This document shows positions 46,632-56,869 of a DNA stretch of 64,000 bases, one piece after another. The position numbers were made by a program, and so were the translations under genes. Within the stretch, counting starts at the first letter, position 1; each line of letters opens with the position of its first letter. The notes beneath the pieces were generated by a model. The model was given only the letters and a program-made list of their open reading frames with translations. It was not told the DNA's origin and did no database searches. Source of the DNA: Zonotrichia leucophrys gambelii (lineage: Eukaryota > Chordata > Aves > Passeriformes > Passerellidae). The stretch is taken from the NCBI RefSeq assembly GCF_028769735.1, contig NC_088178.1:1240001-1304000 (forward strand), given 5' to 3'.

Positions 46632-47130
46632 TGTGATGCTTCAAGTTGGAGCTTTCATATTTTCCAGATTCTGTTCTGCATTTGTTTATAACTCTGGACT
46701 CCATATAAAGTGTTGGCAGGTTCTCCTCATAGCTCAGTCACACAGAACAATCCTTTTCCAGCCCCACAACCAAGGGCACCACTGCAGCTTCAGGCCTAAA
46801 AAGTGCAAACAACAAAAAGGTCCAAAAGGCCCAAAAAGTGCAAACAACAAGGAATGGAGGAGAGCAAACTGGGATGATGGGACTGCAGAACCTGGAGCTG
46901 GAATTGAACAATTAACCCCAAGATGAAAATGGACCAGAACTTATAAAAGTGTGAAAACTTGTGACTTGTCATCCATCTTGGGTGGAACCACCTTGTACTT
47001 CCCAAGGTGGATCCTGTGAAGGCCTTTAATAAATCCCTCCTTTATTCCTTTAATAGAAACCTAATTTATTCCTTTAATAAATCCCTACTTTATTCCTTTA
47101 ATAAATCCCTACTTTATTCCCTTAACTCTG
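46632..47130 (+). mobile_element. Solo ERV LTR, family J, with amplified polyadenylation region
   Basis: It starts TGTGATGCTTCAAG and contains CAGATTCTGTTCTGC, CAGGCCTAAAAAGTGC, GAGCAAACTGGGATG, CAATTAACCCCAAG, TTATAAAAGTGTG as TATA-like box and GTCATCCATCTTGGGTGG. A 36-37 bp duplication (AAAAAGTGCAAACAACAA twice) lies at 46,798-46,852. Its 3' end is a 24-bp tandem array. Confidence 0.7.
47025..47122. repeat. 24-bp tandem repeat, about 4 copies, each with AATAAA
   Basis: CTTTAATAAATCCCTACTTTATTC-like units follow each other in the LTR tail. Three intact AATAAA hexamers result, and the second unit reads AATAGAAACC. Confidence 0.9.
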
Positions 47131-47325
47131 CCCAGCCTCTGTTCTAGGGAGCCTCCCAAGGCATCAGCAGCACCCAGTGCAGTTCCCACATGGTCAAAGA
47201 TGGCCAAACACACATTTCCTGCTGCTCAGCAAATCCTAAAGGCATCCGAAACCAACTGCATCCCCAAATCCTGAGGGTTCCTTTGACAATTCTCTCCCAA
47301 ATTTGCTCTAAACCAAGACAGGGTT
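47131..47325 (+). mobile_element. Family D LTR 3' fragment (unedited comparison copy), tentative
   Basis: CCTTTGACAATTCTCTCCC and AAATTTGCTCTAAACCAAGACA match the end of the G-depleted insert at 48,602-48,657 (CCTTTAAAATTCCCTCCC, AAATTTGCCCTAAACCAAAACA), with G where the insert has A. Only about 60 bp align convincingly, so the left limit is a guess. Confidence 0.45.
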
Positions 47326-47884
47326 CTACCCCCGTTTGATTGGTAAAAATTTTAATCACAGCGTTAATTAAATCCAGGCAGCTTTCTTCCTTGTTTAGCT
47401 ACACATGGATCCCTGTTCCAACCCACAGAACACCTCATCCCATCAGCTGGTCAGCTCACTGAGGGCCAGCCTTGTGTTCTCACAGTCAGGACATGCCCTG
47501 AGGATGGATCCTCTGCCTTGGCAGATGGGAAAGACAAGGCGTGGAGCCAAGGAAACATCTGAATACACATCCCAGAGACCCAGGCCCCTCCAAATAATGC
47601 AGGAATATAGCTGCTGTTCCTGTAGCTGAGTCAGAAGGGACAGCTTCAAAGAGACTTCCTCTGGATTTACTTCAGAATTTAGGCTGCACTTTCTCCAGCC
47701 TTTGGAAGATATTGCCAGACGCTCCCAAAGCCACATTTTTATCGAGGTCACTTTTCTCCTCCCAGGTTCCCATCTGGTTTCAAAGCTGCACAGAACACAT
47801 ATGGAGCTCATGTGCATTTAGACCCAGCCCCACTGAGCAGGCTGGCTGGAATATGTCAGACTGGTGACCATCCCTGAGGGATTT
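47326..47884. other. Unique spacer, no gene seen
   Basis: Normal base composition; no exon or repeat recognised. It is the left control for the G-depleted tract. Confidence 0.35.
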
Positions 47885-48872
47885 TGTTCAGAACTCTGCT
47901 TACTGAGAATTTCAGACTTTCTGCACTAACAGGCACTCACCCCCAAGGGAACACTGCATTTGATCTGAGGCCGTAGAGAAAGCTTCCAAAATTGAATGAT
48001 AGAACTAAGATTTTAAGTGTGTAATTTAAATTAAAGTCTGTAGTATCACTGTCCTGGGTTGAGTATATGACACCCTTATTAAAAAACTAAATCACCCTAA
48101 GATTCTAGAAATAATTACAAACTAACCAAAAATAAAATCTTTAATCTTGCTAATAAAAAAACCAAAAGTAACATGTGCTAAAAAAAGCCAGCAAACAACC
48201 AACTACCAGCAGAAGAAACATGATACACTCTTTTTACTAATAATTCTCCCTGCATTGTAAAAATAAAATGAAAATAAAAAACAACTGTATAAAACCACAC
48301 ACAACCAAATAATAACCAAACTCTACCTCTACACTAATTCATAAATAATAACCAATGCTCTATAAAAATAGCTAGAGTTTTAAAAGCTAATTAACAGCAT
48401 TAAAAACTCCTGTTTAAATAACTAAAAAATAAAAAAATGTCACTACCAAAGTAAAAAATCTACCTGTAAAAATCCACCATATAAATGCCCATATCCCCAA
48501 AAATAAATGCCCATATCCCCAAAAATCCCCAATAAAAACCACTAAAACAATAAGCAAGTAAACCAAGCTACAAAAATAGGAGAGGAGGGTCCAATTAAAT
48601 CTGCTTTCCTAAAACAACCCCTTTAAAATTCCCTCCCAAATTTGCCCTAAACCAAAACAAATACAATCACGTAGTGAAAAACTTAAAGTTTTAGAATATA
48701 ATAATATCTATAAAACAAGATAAAAGTTTTAAAACAGAGACTAGTCCTTCTTCTTCACAGGTTGAAGTAGTATTGTGTAATTAAATAAAGCCCACATTAC
48801 AAACCACAAGGAGTTAGTCATGAAGTTAAAAGTAAAAATAATTTAAGTATCATTTCTTAATTAGACAGTTTA
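47885..48872 (+). mobile_element. ERV LTR, family C, G-to-A hypermutated and split by a family D LTR
   Basis: Left part 47,885-48,049 follows family C (TGTTCAGAACTC, GAGAATTTCAGACTTTCTG, GAATGATAGAACT) with A replacing G at scattered sites, for instance ACTAAGATTTTAAG for ACTGGGATTGTGGG. The right part 48,671-48,872 is heavily changed: GATGGAGG reads GATAAAAG, TTAGAGCAG reads TTAAAACAG, ATTGGACAG reads ATTAAATAA. I count over 20 G-to-A differences in about 200 bp against the copies at 5,284 and 49,085. It ends abruptly at AGACAGTTTA, mid-LTR. Composition returns to normal at once. Confidence 0.85.
48050..48665 (+). mobile_element. ERV LTR, family D, nested, strongly G-depleted
   Basis: The insert starts TGTCCTGGG and ends near CCAAAACAAATACA, flanked by ATCAC on both sides (48,045-48,049 and 48,666-48,670), a 5-bp target duplication. 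Across 48,061-48,660 I count about 44 G, 133 C and mostly A. GG steps are almost gone apart from one cluster, AGGAGAGGAGGG, near 48,578-48,590. C is not depleted, so simple CpG decay on both strands does not explain it. No reading frame survives. Confidence 0.8.
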
Positions 48873-49084
48873 GGATTTTGCACCTGTTGATGGTGCAGTG
48901 ACCCAGGTGCCTTAGGAAGCTCCCTTCCTTTTCCATGGCCATGGTGAGGCACAGCAGCTCCTGCAGGAGTGGCAGTGGCTGGAGCACACAAAGGGCTTGG
49001 CACCCTGGCAGTCAAAAATCAACTCATCCCCATGGGCAAAACCCTCCTGGGCTAGGAGAGGTGAAACCAGGGAGTTCACTCATC
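48873..49084. other. Unique spacer between two family C LTRs
   Basis: 212 bp with normal base composition (GGTGCAGTGACCCAGGTGCC). Not recognised as retroviral interior. Confidence 0.4.
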
Positions 49085-49572
49085 TCCAGCCCTCAGAACA
49101 GCATTTGACCTGAGGCTATGGAGAAAAATATATTAGAGAAGTGGGATTATGGATGTGTAGTTTGATTGGAAGCGTGTAATATCACATGGTGGAAAACTTA
49201 GAGCTGAAGGTTTTAGAATATAGCAATATATATGGGGCAAGATGGAGGTTTGAGGACAGGTCCTTCTTCACCTTCTTCTCCATGGGTTTGGGTGGGATTT
49301 TGTAATTGGACACAAAAGTCCCCGTTGTGGGCTTCAAGTGATCAGTTATTGGGTTAAAAGTGAAAATAATTTATGGTGTCATTTCTTAATTGGATAGTTT
49401 ATCCTTAAAAGGCCTTGTAGAGAAAGAATATTAGCCATTTTGGGGCTTGTTAGTGGAATACTGCAGAACTCACTGCTTGTGAGGCTGTAACATAGATAAG
49501 AAAAAATAAACATTTGAGTCTGAATGCAAACTATCCTCTCAAATGCCTTCAATCCCGACCTCAATAGAGGAA
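49085..49572 (+). mobile_element. Solo ERV LTR, family C, 5'-truncated
   Basis: It enters the family C order at CAGAACAGCATTTGACCTG and runs to GAATGCAAACTATCCTC and CCCGACCTCAATAG. It holds GCAAGATGGAGG, TCTCCATGGGTTTGGGTGG, ATTTCTTAATTGGATAG and AAAATAAACATTTGAGTC. It keeps its Gs, unlike the copy 200 bp upstream. Confidence 0.8.
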
Positions 49573-51487
49573 AAAGGAAGGCAAAACCCAGCACCCAACC
49601 CCTTGAGGTGGCAGTGGCAAGGCAAGGACACTGCTTTCAGTGGTGTCCTCAAAGCCACCAGCCCACACAGGGGCCATCAGCTGCTGTGCTTGACAGGCTG
49701 TTAATAGCACCCAAAATCACCTGAGGCTGGGACTTCTGACCTCAAATATCACCCCTCCCCAAAAATATCCACGCCATCAGAACCTCCCAGTGCTCTCTGT
49801 TCTGCACTGGTGCCTTCTTGGTACCTCATCAGATATCACTGCTGGGTTACACACAGAAAAGATAAAATGAAATGAGGAAAGGATGCAGGGGCCAAACAAG
49901 CAATGTGTCTGCCTGGCACTGCAGCTGGGGGCCAGGAAATCCTTAAATTCAGGCCCCAAATGCTGCCACTCACATTGAGGCCACAGCTCTCAACTTCCAG
50001 GAGTTTTATCTCTCAGAGGCAGGCAAGAAAATCTGGTGGGATGGGAAAACCATCACAGGAGAGGCCTCTCCTCAGCACCTGCATGGCTGAGGGAAGGATT
50101 CTGGATAGGATCCCCAGAGCCCACATGGCACCAGCAAGAGCAGGAGCTGTTAATTGGTGACAGGAAATCTCACAGGATTGATTGCCACAGGAAATCTCAA
50201 TCCATCCCTCAGCATCGAGCAAACTCTGTAGTGGAGTCCTTCCCCCCCTGGGCCTGCCAAAACAAAGCCTCTTGCGAGTGAGTAAGAGATAAAGGTCACA
50301 GCAAAACCAGCGAGTTTCACAAAAAACAGATAATTCTAAAAGAAAAAGAGGAAAGAGTTTTGTTCATTTCAGTGAATCTGAGTCAACTTTTCATCTGTGT
50401 TTTTTGTGAAACTCCTCTGACTTTCGGTGACCTTTCTCAGAGAGCTGCAGAGCGCTGCCAGCCTCTGACATTGGAGGCTAAATGCAATTATTGCACAACA
50501 CAACAAAAGGAAATGGGCCAGGCTCTGGGAGATGGAGCTGAGCACTGCTCAGGCCAGAGGTCTCAGCAACCAAACCCACAGTGATGCAAACTCCCTGCAC
50601 TTCCAAATCAAATTTGCCAATAGAGCATAGGGCACCTACCCACAAGGCAAAAAGGCAAACACAAACATAGACATTTCTATTTCTAAGGGGCTCATAAGGG
50701 TTTGACCTAAGCAAAATATAAGAAAACATTGCAGGAAAACCTTGGTAAACTGAGTAGTCCAGCCCCTAAATATGCTACAGATATTTGGCTAATTTGCTTC
50801 ATATGTCTTTTTTTCCCTCCTCTTCAAAAGAGGCAGCAGAGGAATATGAACTCAATGGCAGGAGGAAAACACCATGGAAAAACATAATTTCCTTTCTGAA
50901 AGAGCCAAAGAGACCCTTCAGTTCAAGAGGATGCTCCCAGAATTCCCTGGTTAGATTCTCTTCTGTCAGGGTGGGATCAGAAGCCAGGTTTTAATGCTGA
51001 CATCACCTCTTCCCCAAGCCACAGTTTTATGGGAAATCTCTCAGGATCTTTACAAAGTAGAACATTCACCTTTCTAAAAAAAGGCTTTAATTGTATTCCT
51101 GTTTTCATATGAAATCTCTTCTCAGATTGAGTCTCGATTCTGGGTGACTTCAACCACCAGTTTCTATTTCTCACCCCCAGCTGCACAAATTCCTTCTGTT
51201 TGTGCCTCTCACTGACCAATTTTTGTTCCTTTGTGTGCTATTTTGGAGCAGAGCTGCAATCCCCTTCTCATCTAGGGCACCCTTTTTCCTATCATCCTCC
51301 CACTACCACTCAGACACCCTGCACATATTTGGCCCTTGCCAAAATAACATAAAATAACATTGCCAAAATAACATCCTGTCCCTCTGGCTACTGTTCAGCA
51401 GAGGCAAGAGGAACTTCCATCACTGATTCAAGGGGTCCTTTTGCTGCTTTAACTGGCTCTGCTAACTTGCTGCTAAAAACTCAGAGG
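49573..51487. other. Unique intergenic DNA, no gene seen
   Basis: About 1.9 kb. A small AAATAACAT repeat lies at 51,343-51,373. Short frames on both strands lack recognisable domains. Confidence 0.35.
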
Positions 51488-51493
51488 GGTGAA

Positions 51494-52055
51494 TGTGGCA
51501 TTTTTGGGGTCCCCCATCGTGGGGAGGAAAGATGAATTTGACTTCATGTTTTTAGAAGTATTTATATTATATTATATTATATTATATTATATTATATTAT
51601 ATTATATTATATTATATTATATTATATTATATTATATTATATTATATTATATTATATTATATTATATTATATTATATTATATTATATTATATTATATTAT
51701 ATTATATTATTGAAAGGATACTTACAGAAGGCTTAACAAGATACTAATTAAAGACTCATTACTTTCGCCAGAGTCCTGACACAGCTGGACTGTGATTGGT
51801 CATTAAGTTAAAACAATTCACATGAAACCAATCAAACACCCACCTGTTGGATAAGCAATCTCCAAAGCAGCAAAACACAGCAGAAGCAAATGAGATAATA
51901 TTGGTTTGATAAACAATCTCCAAATCACATTTCAAAGCAGCAAAACACAGGAGAAGCAAATGAGATAATGTTGTTTTCCTTTTTCTCTGAGGCTTCTCAG
52001 CTTCCCAGGAGAAGAATCCTGGACAAAAAATATTTCAAAAGGTGTGATAGTACCA
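51494..52055 (-). mobile_element. Solo ERV LTR, family G, with long ATATT array and internal duplication
   Basis: Flanked by GGTGAA (51,488-51,493) and GGTGAG (52,056-52,061), a probable target duplication. On the minus strand it carries GGATTCTTCTCCTGGGAAGC, GATTGTTTATC, TGATTGG, CCAATCACAG, CGAAAGTAATG, and the array before the TTCTAAAAACATG block. The CAATCTCCAAA...AAATGAGATAAT segment is present twice (51,853-51,901 and 51,908-51,970). Confidence 0.88.
51564..51710. repeat. (ATATT)n pentanucleotide array, about 29 copies
   Basis: 147 bp of essentially perfect ATATT units inside the family G LTR. The open frame with YYIIL peptides here is a by-product. Confidence 0.98.
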
Positions 52056-52422
52056 GGTGAGGATGCAGATAAGAGCACAGGAGTCAGACAAGCTACAAAC
52101 TGAAGTGTGCTGGGAGGGCCCTGTTGTGCTCCAGCCCCTGCTCTTGGGTACCTTCTCCTCTGATCAGCATCTTCCTTCACCAACTTGTCCATATCAGGTT
52201 TTCATATCAAAGTGATTATGACACACTTTTCATAACCACCCTGCTAACCAAGAGAGGCCCCTCCTGGGCCTGTGTGCTTCATGGTCCTTCTCTGCAGACA
52301 CAGCTGTGCCTGACCTGCACATTCAGAGAAACCAGGGCTCCTGCCAGGTTTGTGCCCGCTGTTTGCTTTGCCATGTTCCAGCAGAGAAGGCACAGAAGTG
52401 TGGAGGGGGCTAACAGCAGGCC

Positions 52423-52760
52423 TGTTAGTTAAAGGAGTGAGAAGAAGCTGAGAAGCAAGAAGAAGCTGATAAGGAGCTCTCCCCAAGGCTGTAACCAAGG
52501 AGACCAAGAGAAGTGAGGAACTGAAGAAAGATAAGGAGAGAACTTTGCGGCTGGGTGAAGTATTTTTAGAAAGTTAGCTGAAGCCACTGTAACTTTTCAC
52601 CAGTGGTGTTATGTTGATTTATTGTGGCCAATAGTTGGGGTAGGAGAAGTATAAACAATTAGAAAGTGTATAAAAGGTCATGTTTGATAATGAAGAGTTG
52701 CCACCTGAGACTGCCTTGTGCTCTCTGCTTTGTGCCGTGACTGCTGTGACAGTGACAGAG
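52423..52760 (+). mobile_element. Probable ERV LTR, family K
   Basis: It starts near TGTTAGTTAAAGGAG. It has purine-rich AGAAGAAGCTGA repeats, GTGGCCAATAGTTGG (CCAAT box), GTGTATAAAAGGTC (TATA box) at about 52,667, and CTGCCTTGTGCTCTCTGC downstream, the order of a U3-R region. No second copy is in the window and the 3' end is uncertain. Confidence 0.5.
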
Positions 52761-52904
52761 ACGTCCACAGCGTGTCCCATTGTGCCTGGCCCTGTCACTG
52801 CTGTGCCATGGCTGCTTTGGCAGGCTGGGACACCAGTGCCTGCCTTTCAGTCACCTAATGCACACAGAAAAACCACCAGCAGAGCAAACACCTTCAAAGC
52901 TCCC

Positions 52905-53595
52905 TGTCACCGTGATATTTTCTGAAAAATCCCTTCGCCAGGATTTTTCTCCTGAGAAGATGAGAAGCCTCAGAAAAGAAATGTAAACAATCATTATCTG
53001 ATTGCTTGGAATGTGCTCTGGAGGTTGCTCACCAAGAGGTGCATCTTTGATTGGTTCCAATTAAAAGCAATGTAAATTGTTTTTAATTAATGGCCAATCA
53101 CAGCCCAGCTGTGTCAGACTCTCTGGTCTGTCACGAATTTTTATTATTCATTCCTTTCTAGCCTTCTGATGTCTCCTTTCTCTTTCTTTAGTATAGATTT
53201 AAAATATAATTATAATAAAATATAATGTAATATAATGTAGTATATTATTTTTAATATAATATAATGTAATAAAATGTAACATTATATTTTAATGTAATAA
53301 AATGTAATAAATTTTAATGTATTATATTTTAATATAATAAAATATAATGTAATATAATATATTACATTTAAATAGAATATATTCTATTATATTATACTAT
53401 ATTTAAATAGAAGAGAATATATTCTATTATATTTAAATAGAATGTACTATATTGTAATATATTGTAACGTAATGTAATGTAATGTAATATAATATAATAT
53501 AATATAATTAATATCAGCCTTCTGAGAGCTTGGAGTCGATTCTCATCTCTCACCTCATCCTGGGACCCACAACACCACAACAACTGGTGACCACA
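52905..53595 (+). mobile_element. Solo ERV LTR, family G, 6-bp target duplication, AT-swollen
   Basis: TGTCACCGTGATATTTTCTG to GGTGACCACA, flanked by GCTCCC (52,899-52,904 and 53,596-53,601). It carries ATTTTTCTCCTGAGAAG, TGATTGGTTCC, TTAATGGCCAATCACAG, CTTTAGTATAG, then about 300 bp of imperfect AATAT/TAATG repeats (53,200-53,515), and CAGCCTTCTGAGAGC. Total 691 bp against 381 bp for the compact copy at 60,395. Confidence 0.93.
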
Positions 53596-53601
53596 GCTCC
53601 C

Positions 53602-54421
53602 ATCCTGTGCCAGGTCAACACCAGGACTCTCTGAATCTGTCAAAATTCAAGCTTTGCAGCAACTTGCCAATGAAGAGGTGGGAATTTGGCAAGTGGGGAA
53701 TGAGACTGGCTACCAGCTGAGTAGCCAGTACCACACACCCTCACCTGTGGGCACAGGGACCCCTCAGGTGGGGCTCCAGGGAGAAGCTGAGGCTCCCAGG
53801 GGCTCCCCAGGGTGTTCACACCTGCCTGTGAAAGTGCACTCTGGTGATTCAGAAAATCAAAAGCACAGGAGGGCCACATGAGCAATGTTCCACGTAACCA
53901 CAAACCACATCAGAGCCGGCTCAGCTGCTGGGACAGGCTGCAGCTCTCAGCCTGCCTGAGCCATGCTCAGAGGCATTAAAGCATCTTTAGACACTGAAAG
54001 GACTCTCTGAAGAGCAAGGGTGAACCCACCAGACTGGCCAGGAGATGGCTACAATGGGGGATGGCAGCTGGTTCTCCCTTAGACTTTTACAGGATGAAGG
54101 TTCCAAGCTTGCCAACAGAAAGGTGTCAGAGCTGCCTTCAGGTGGGAGCCATCCATCCTTGCTCAGCACCACACTTCAGGGATGCCAGAGGCACTGAGTG
54201 CAGGGCACTGGGTGTGGAAGGGTTTGGCTCATTGCCCTGTCACAGTTTGAGTTTGCACACCCATGGCTGGCTCCAACCCTGCATCCCCATTGGGATGGGG
54301 AGGGCTGAGGGAGTTACCCCAGTGACACAGCTGGGACACAGCTGGGAAGGGCTCACAAGGTCTGGTGGGTGCAGATCTTCCACCTCCAGCTTCTGACCTC
54401 ACCTTAAACCCCCAGGAAGGA
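53602..54421. other. Unique spacer, no gene seen
   Basis: GC moderate. The frames at 53,654-53,903 and 54,061-54,396 have no recognised domain. Confidence 0.35.
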
Positions 54422-54427
54422 TTTTTC

Positions 54428-54815
54428 TGTGATGGTGTTCACAGGGGTCTCAGGTTGAGGGAAGAGATGAGGATCTGACTCCATGTTTCAGAAGGCTTGA
54501 TTTATTATTTTATGATATATATTACATTAAAACTATACTGAAAGAATAGAAGAAAAGGTTCTCAGAAGGCTGGCTAAGCATAGAATAGCAAAGAATGAAT
54601 AACAAAAGCTTGTGTGTCAGACAGAGTGTCCAAGCCAGCTGACTGTGATTGGCCCTTAATTCCAAACATCCACATGAGACCAATCACAGATGCACCTGTT
54701 GCATTCCACAGCAGCAGATAATCAATGTTTACATTTTGTTCCTGAGGCCTCTTAGCTTCTCAGGAGGAAAAAAGATCCTAAGGAAAGGATTTTACATGAA
54801 AAGATGTCTCTGACA
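54428..54815 (-). mobile_element. Solo ERV LTR, family G, 6-bp target duplication
   Basis: 388 bp flanked by TTTTTC on both sides (54,422-54,427 and 54,816-54,821). On the minus strand it starts TGTCAGAGACATC and ends GTGAACACCATCACA. It has TCCTGAGAAGC-like, TGATTGGTCTC, TTAAGGGCCAATCACAG, TTCAGTATAG, ATAAATCAAGCCTTCTGAAAC. It has no expanded AT array. It is the same subtype as 62,742. Confidence 0.93.
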
Positions 54816-54821
54816 TTTTTC

Positions 54822-55884
54822 CTTGTTACCAACATCTCCAAACAGAGCAGACCAAACACCTCACCCACACGTGGCACAGCAAGGCTGGGCTTACAGCAGG
54901 TCCCTGTGGTCCTGGCTGGCCTCAAGTCCTCTCCCAACACCCCCAAGGACAATGCCAGCCCAGCAGTGATGAGCAGACCACAAGGACAGGTCCCACCTGG
55001 CTACAACCCTGCCAGGATTTGCTTGTTGGGGACCAACAGGCCAGAGGCAGCAGCCAAAATGACAGAACAAATACAATAAAACAGGGGGAGGTGCTGAGAT
55101 GGGACCCCCAACCCAGAGATGGGAAATAAATCATGAATTTGAAACCCAGCAGAAGCCACAGCTGCAAACATTGCTCAAGGATTGCACCCCAGGCCCTGCT
55201 GCTGTCAAACCTGTGCCCAATCCCCAGGGTACCACAGCTTGTTAATTCAGGAATTACCGATAAACCTCCTCAGCTGGGAGTCAGAAAATGCAGCTCTGAG
55301 CACCCACAGAACAGATTTCTTTGTGCTCCTGGTGCTCTTGGCTGCCTGTGTTTCCTCTGTGGGCTCTCCCTGCTCCTCCACAAGCTGGAGGTGCAGCCAG
55401 ACACGGCACAGGGAGCACAGCACTGGCTGAGGTGCTGGGCAAAGAGGTTTCCACAAGAAGAAAGCTCAAAAGGATAGAGGAAAAAGGCGATGGTACCTAG
55501 GAAAGGATGGCAGGTTCTGAGCTCCTCTGGTGTTGTGTGACTCCTCTGCTGAGCAAGAAACAAATCACAGCCTGCTCAGCACTCTGATTCCAGTGGTGGA
55601 AGAGGCATCCTGTCCCAGACCACCCACAAAAACCAAAGTATTTTCTGCCTCATCTGCCTTGAGGAGGCTTCTCCTGTTCACACAGTTCTTCTGCATCCAG
55701 CTGCAATCTATTCCTGCCCCTGAGGAGACTGCAGCAAAAGGTGGTGCCATTTTCCTGCTGCTTGTTTTCGGATACAGAAAGTGCTCCAGTACTCCCAGAA
55801 AACACAAACAGTGTTAGCAATACAGCAGCTTGGCTTGGGGGTAAATCCAGGGCTTAGAGAGTTAAAAACCTGATGATTATACAC
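54822..55884. other. Unique intergenic DNA, no gene seen
   Basis: About 1.1 kb. Overlapping frames on both strands (55,133-55,563) show no domain. Confidence 0.35.
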
Positions 55885-56105
55885 CAGAATATAATAAAAT
55901 ATAAAAAATACATTAATATAATATAATATAATTATAATATAATATAATATAATATAATATAATATAATATAATATAATATAATATAATATAATATAATAT
56001 ATATAATATAATAATATATCAGCTTTCTGAGAACGTGGAGTCAATTCTCATCTCTCACCTCGTCCTGGGGACCCTCACCACAACACTGCAACAACTGGTG
56101 ACCCT
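55885..56105 (+). mobile_element. ERV LTR fragment, family G (3' part with array)
   Basis: Only the AT-rich core and the 3' block remain: AATATAAT arrays, then ATCAGCTTTCTGAGAACG, TGGAGTCAATTCTCATCTC, CCTCGTCCTGGGGACC and CAACAACTGGTGACC, matching 53,510-53,595. The 5' half is missing. Confidence 0.8.
55916..56020. repeat. (AATAT)n array inside a family G fragment
   Basis: About 13 near-perfect AATAT units from 55,936, with imperfect units on either side. Confidence 0.93.
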
Positions 56106-56869
56106 CTGGTCAACCTGTAGATCTTTAAAGTTATAAAAAATCCCCCTCATTGTTATAAAAAACCTGTCTGCGTGACCAGCCTGCCTGAGGATGGATACAC
56201 ACATCCATGCCATGGGCACAGGATGCAAACAAAGTTCCAGTTAGGCCCAGCCCTGCCTCCACAGGCTCCATGCTCTGTTCCCAGCTGTGTCACAAAGGCA
56301 AGGGCTCAAAATTTATTTCCCAGGAAATAAATGCAGTCCCTTCCCCTCACACTTTCCCACAGCAGCTGGCAAATGCATTTTCTGGATCCAAAATGAGGTG
56401 CAGCAGTGATGGGCACGCAGGAGCAAGCAGGGGTTGTTTGGTTTCCTCAAAGGGTACACCAGAGGTTGTCCGATGCCCTGATTTAAACTCATTTGGAAGC
56501 TATCTGTCCAAACTTTTGAGAGAATGCCTCGCTGACTGGAATTAAAGAAAAAACACAGCAAGAGAGGATCCCCAGGAGACACAGGGGCTGCTCCACACTT
56601 CACAAACGCTGGCCCTGACAAACCCCGTTGAGCAATACCCTAATGGGGCACAGACAGCTGTGGGCAGGATCTTCCTGAAAGCCCTTCCCCTGCAAAATGT
56701 GCTTTTTGGGAAGGGTGGGAGATGGGGTCAGCTCTGTCCAGGAACCCCATTCCTCATCGGCAGCCCTGCTATGGCTCCGGTGCTCCCTGCAATTCCCTGG
56801 GGCTCATCCTCCTGCCTGAGCTGCCTCTGCCCGGGCTCTGACAGCTCCCCAGTGCGGGGGTACCAGCTG
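56106..56869. other. Unique spacer, no gene seen
   Basis: No repeat or supported exon. Confidence 0.3.

Noticed and set aside
48050..48665. CpG decay as the cause of the A-rich tract
   Set aside because: CpG decay lowers both C and G; here C stays about 22% while G is about 7%, which is strand-specific.
47885..49572. A provirus with two family C LTRs
   Set aside because: Only 212 bp lie between them with no retroviral interior, and just one LTR is hypermutated.
51489..51713. ORF with YYIIL repeats, looking like a membrane peptide
   Set aside because: Translation of a pure ATATT array; not coding.
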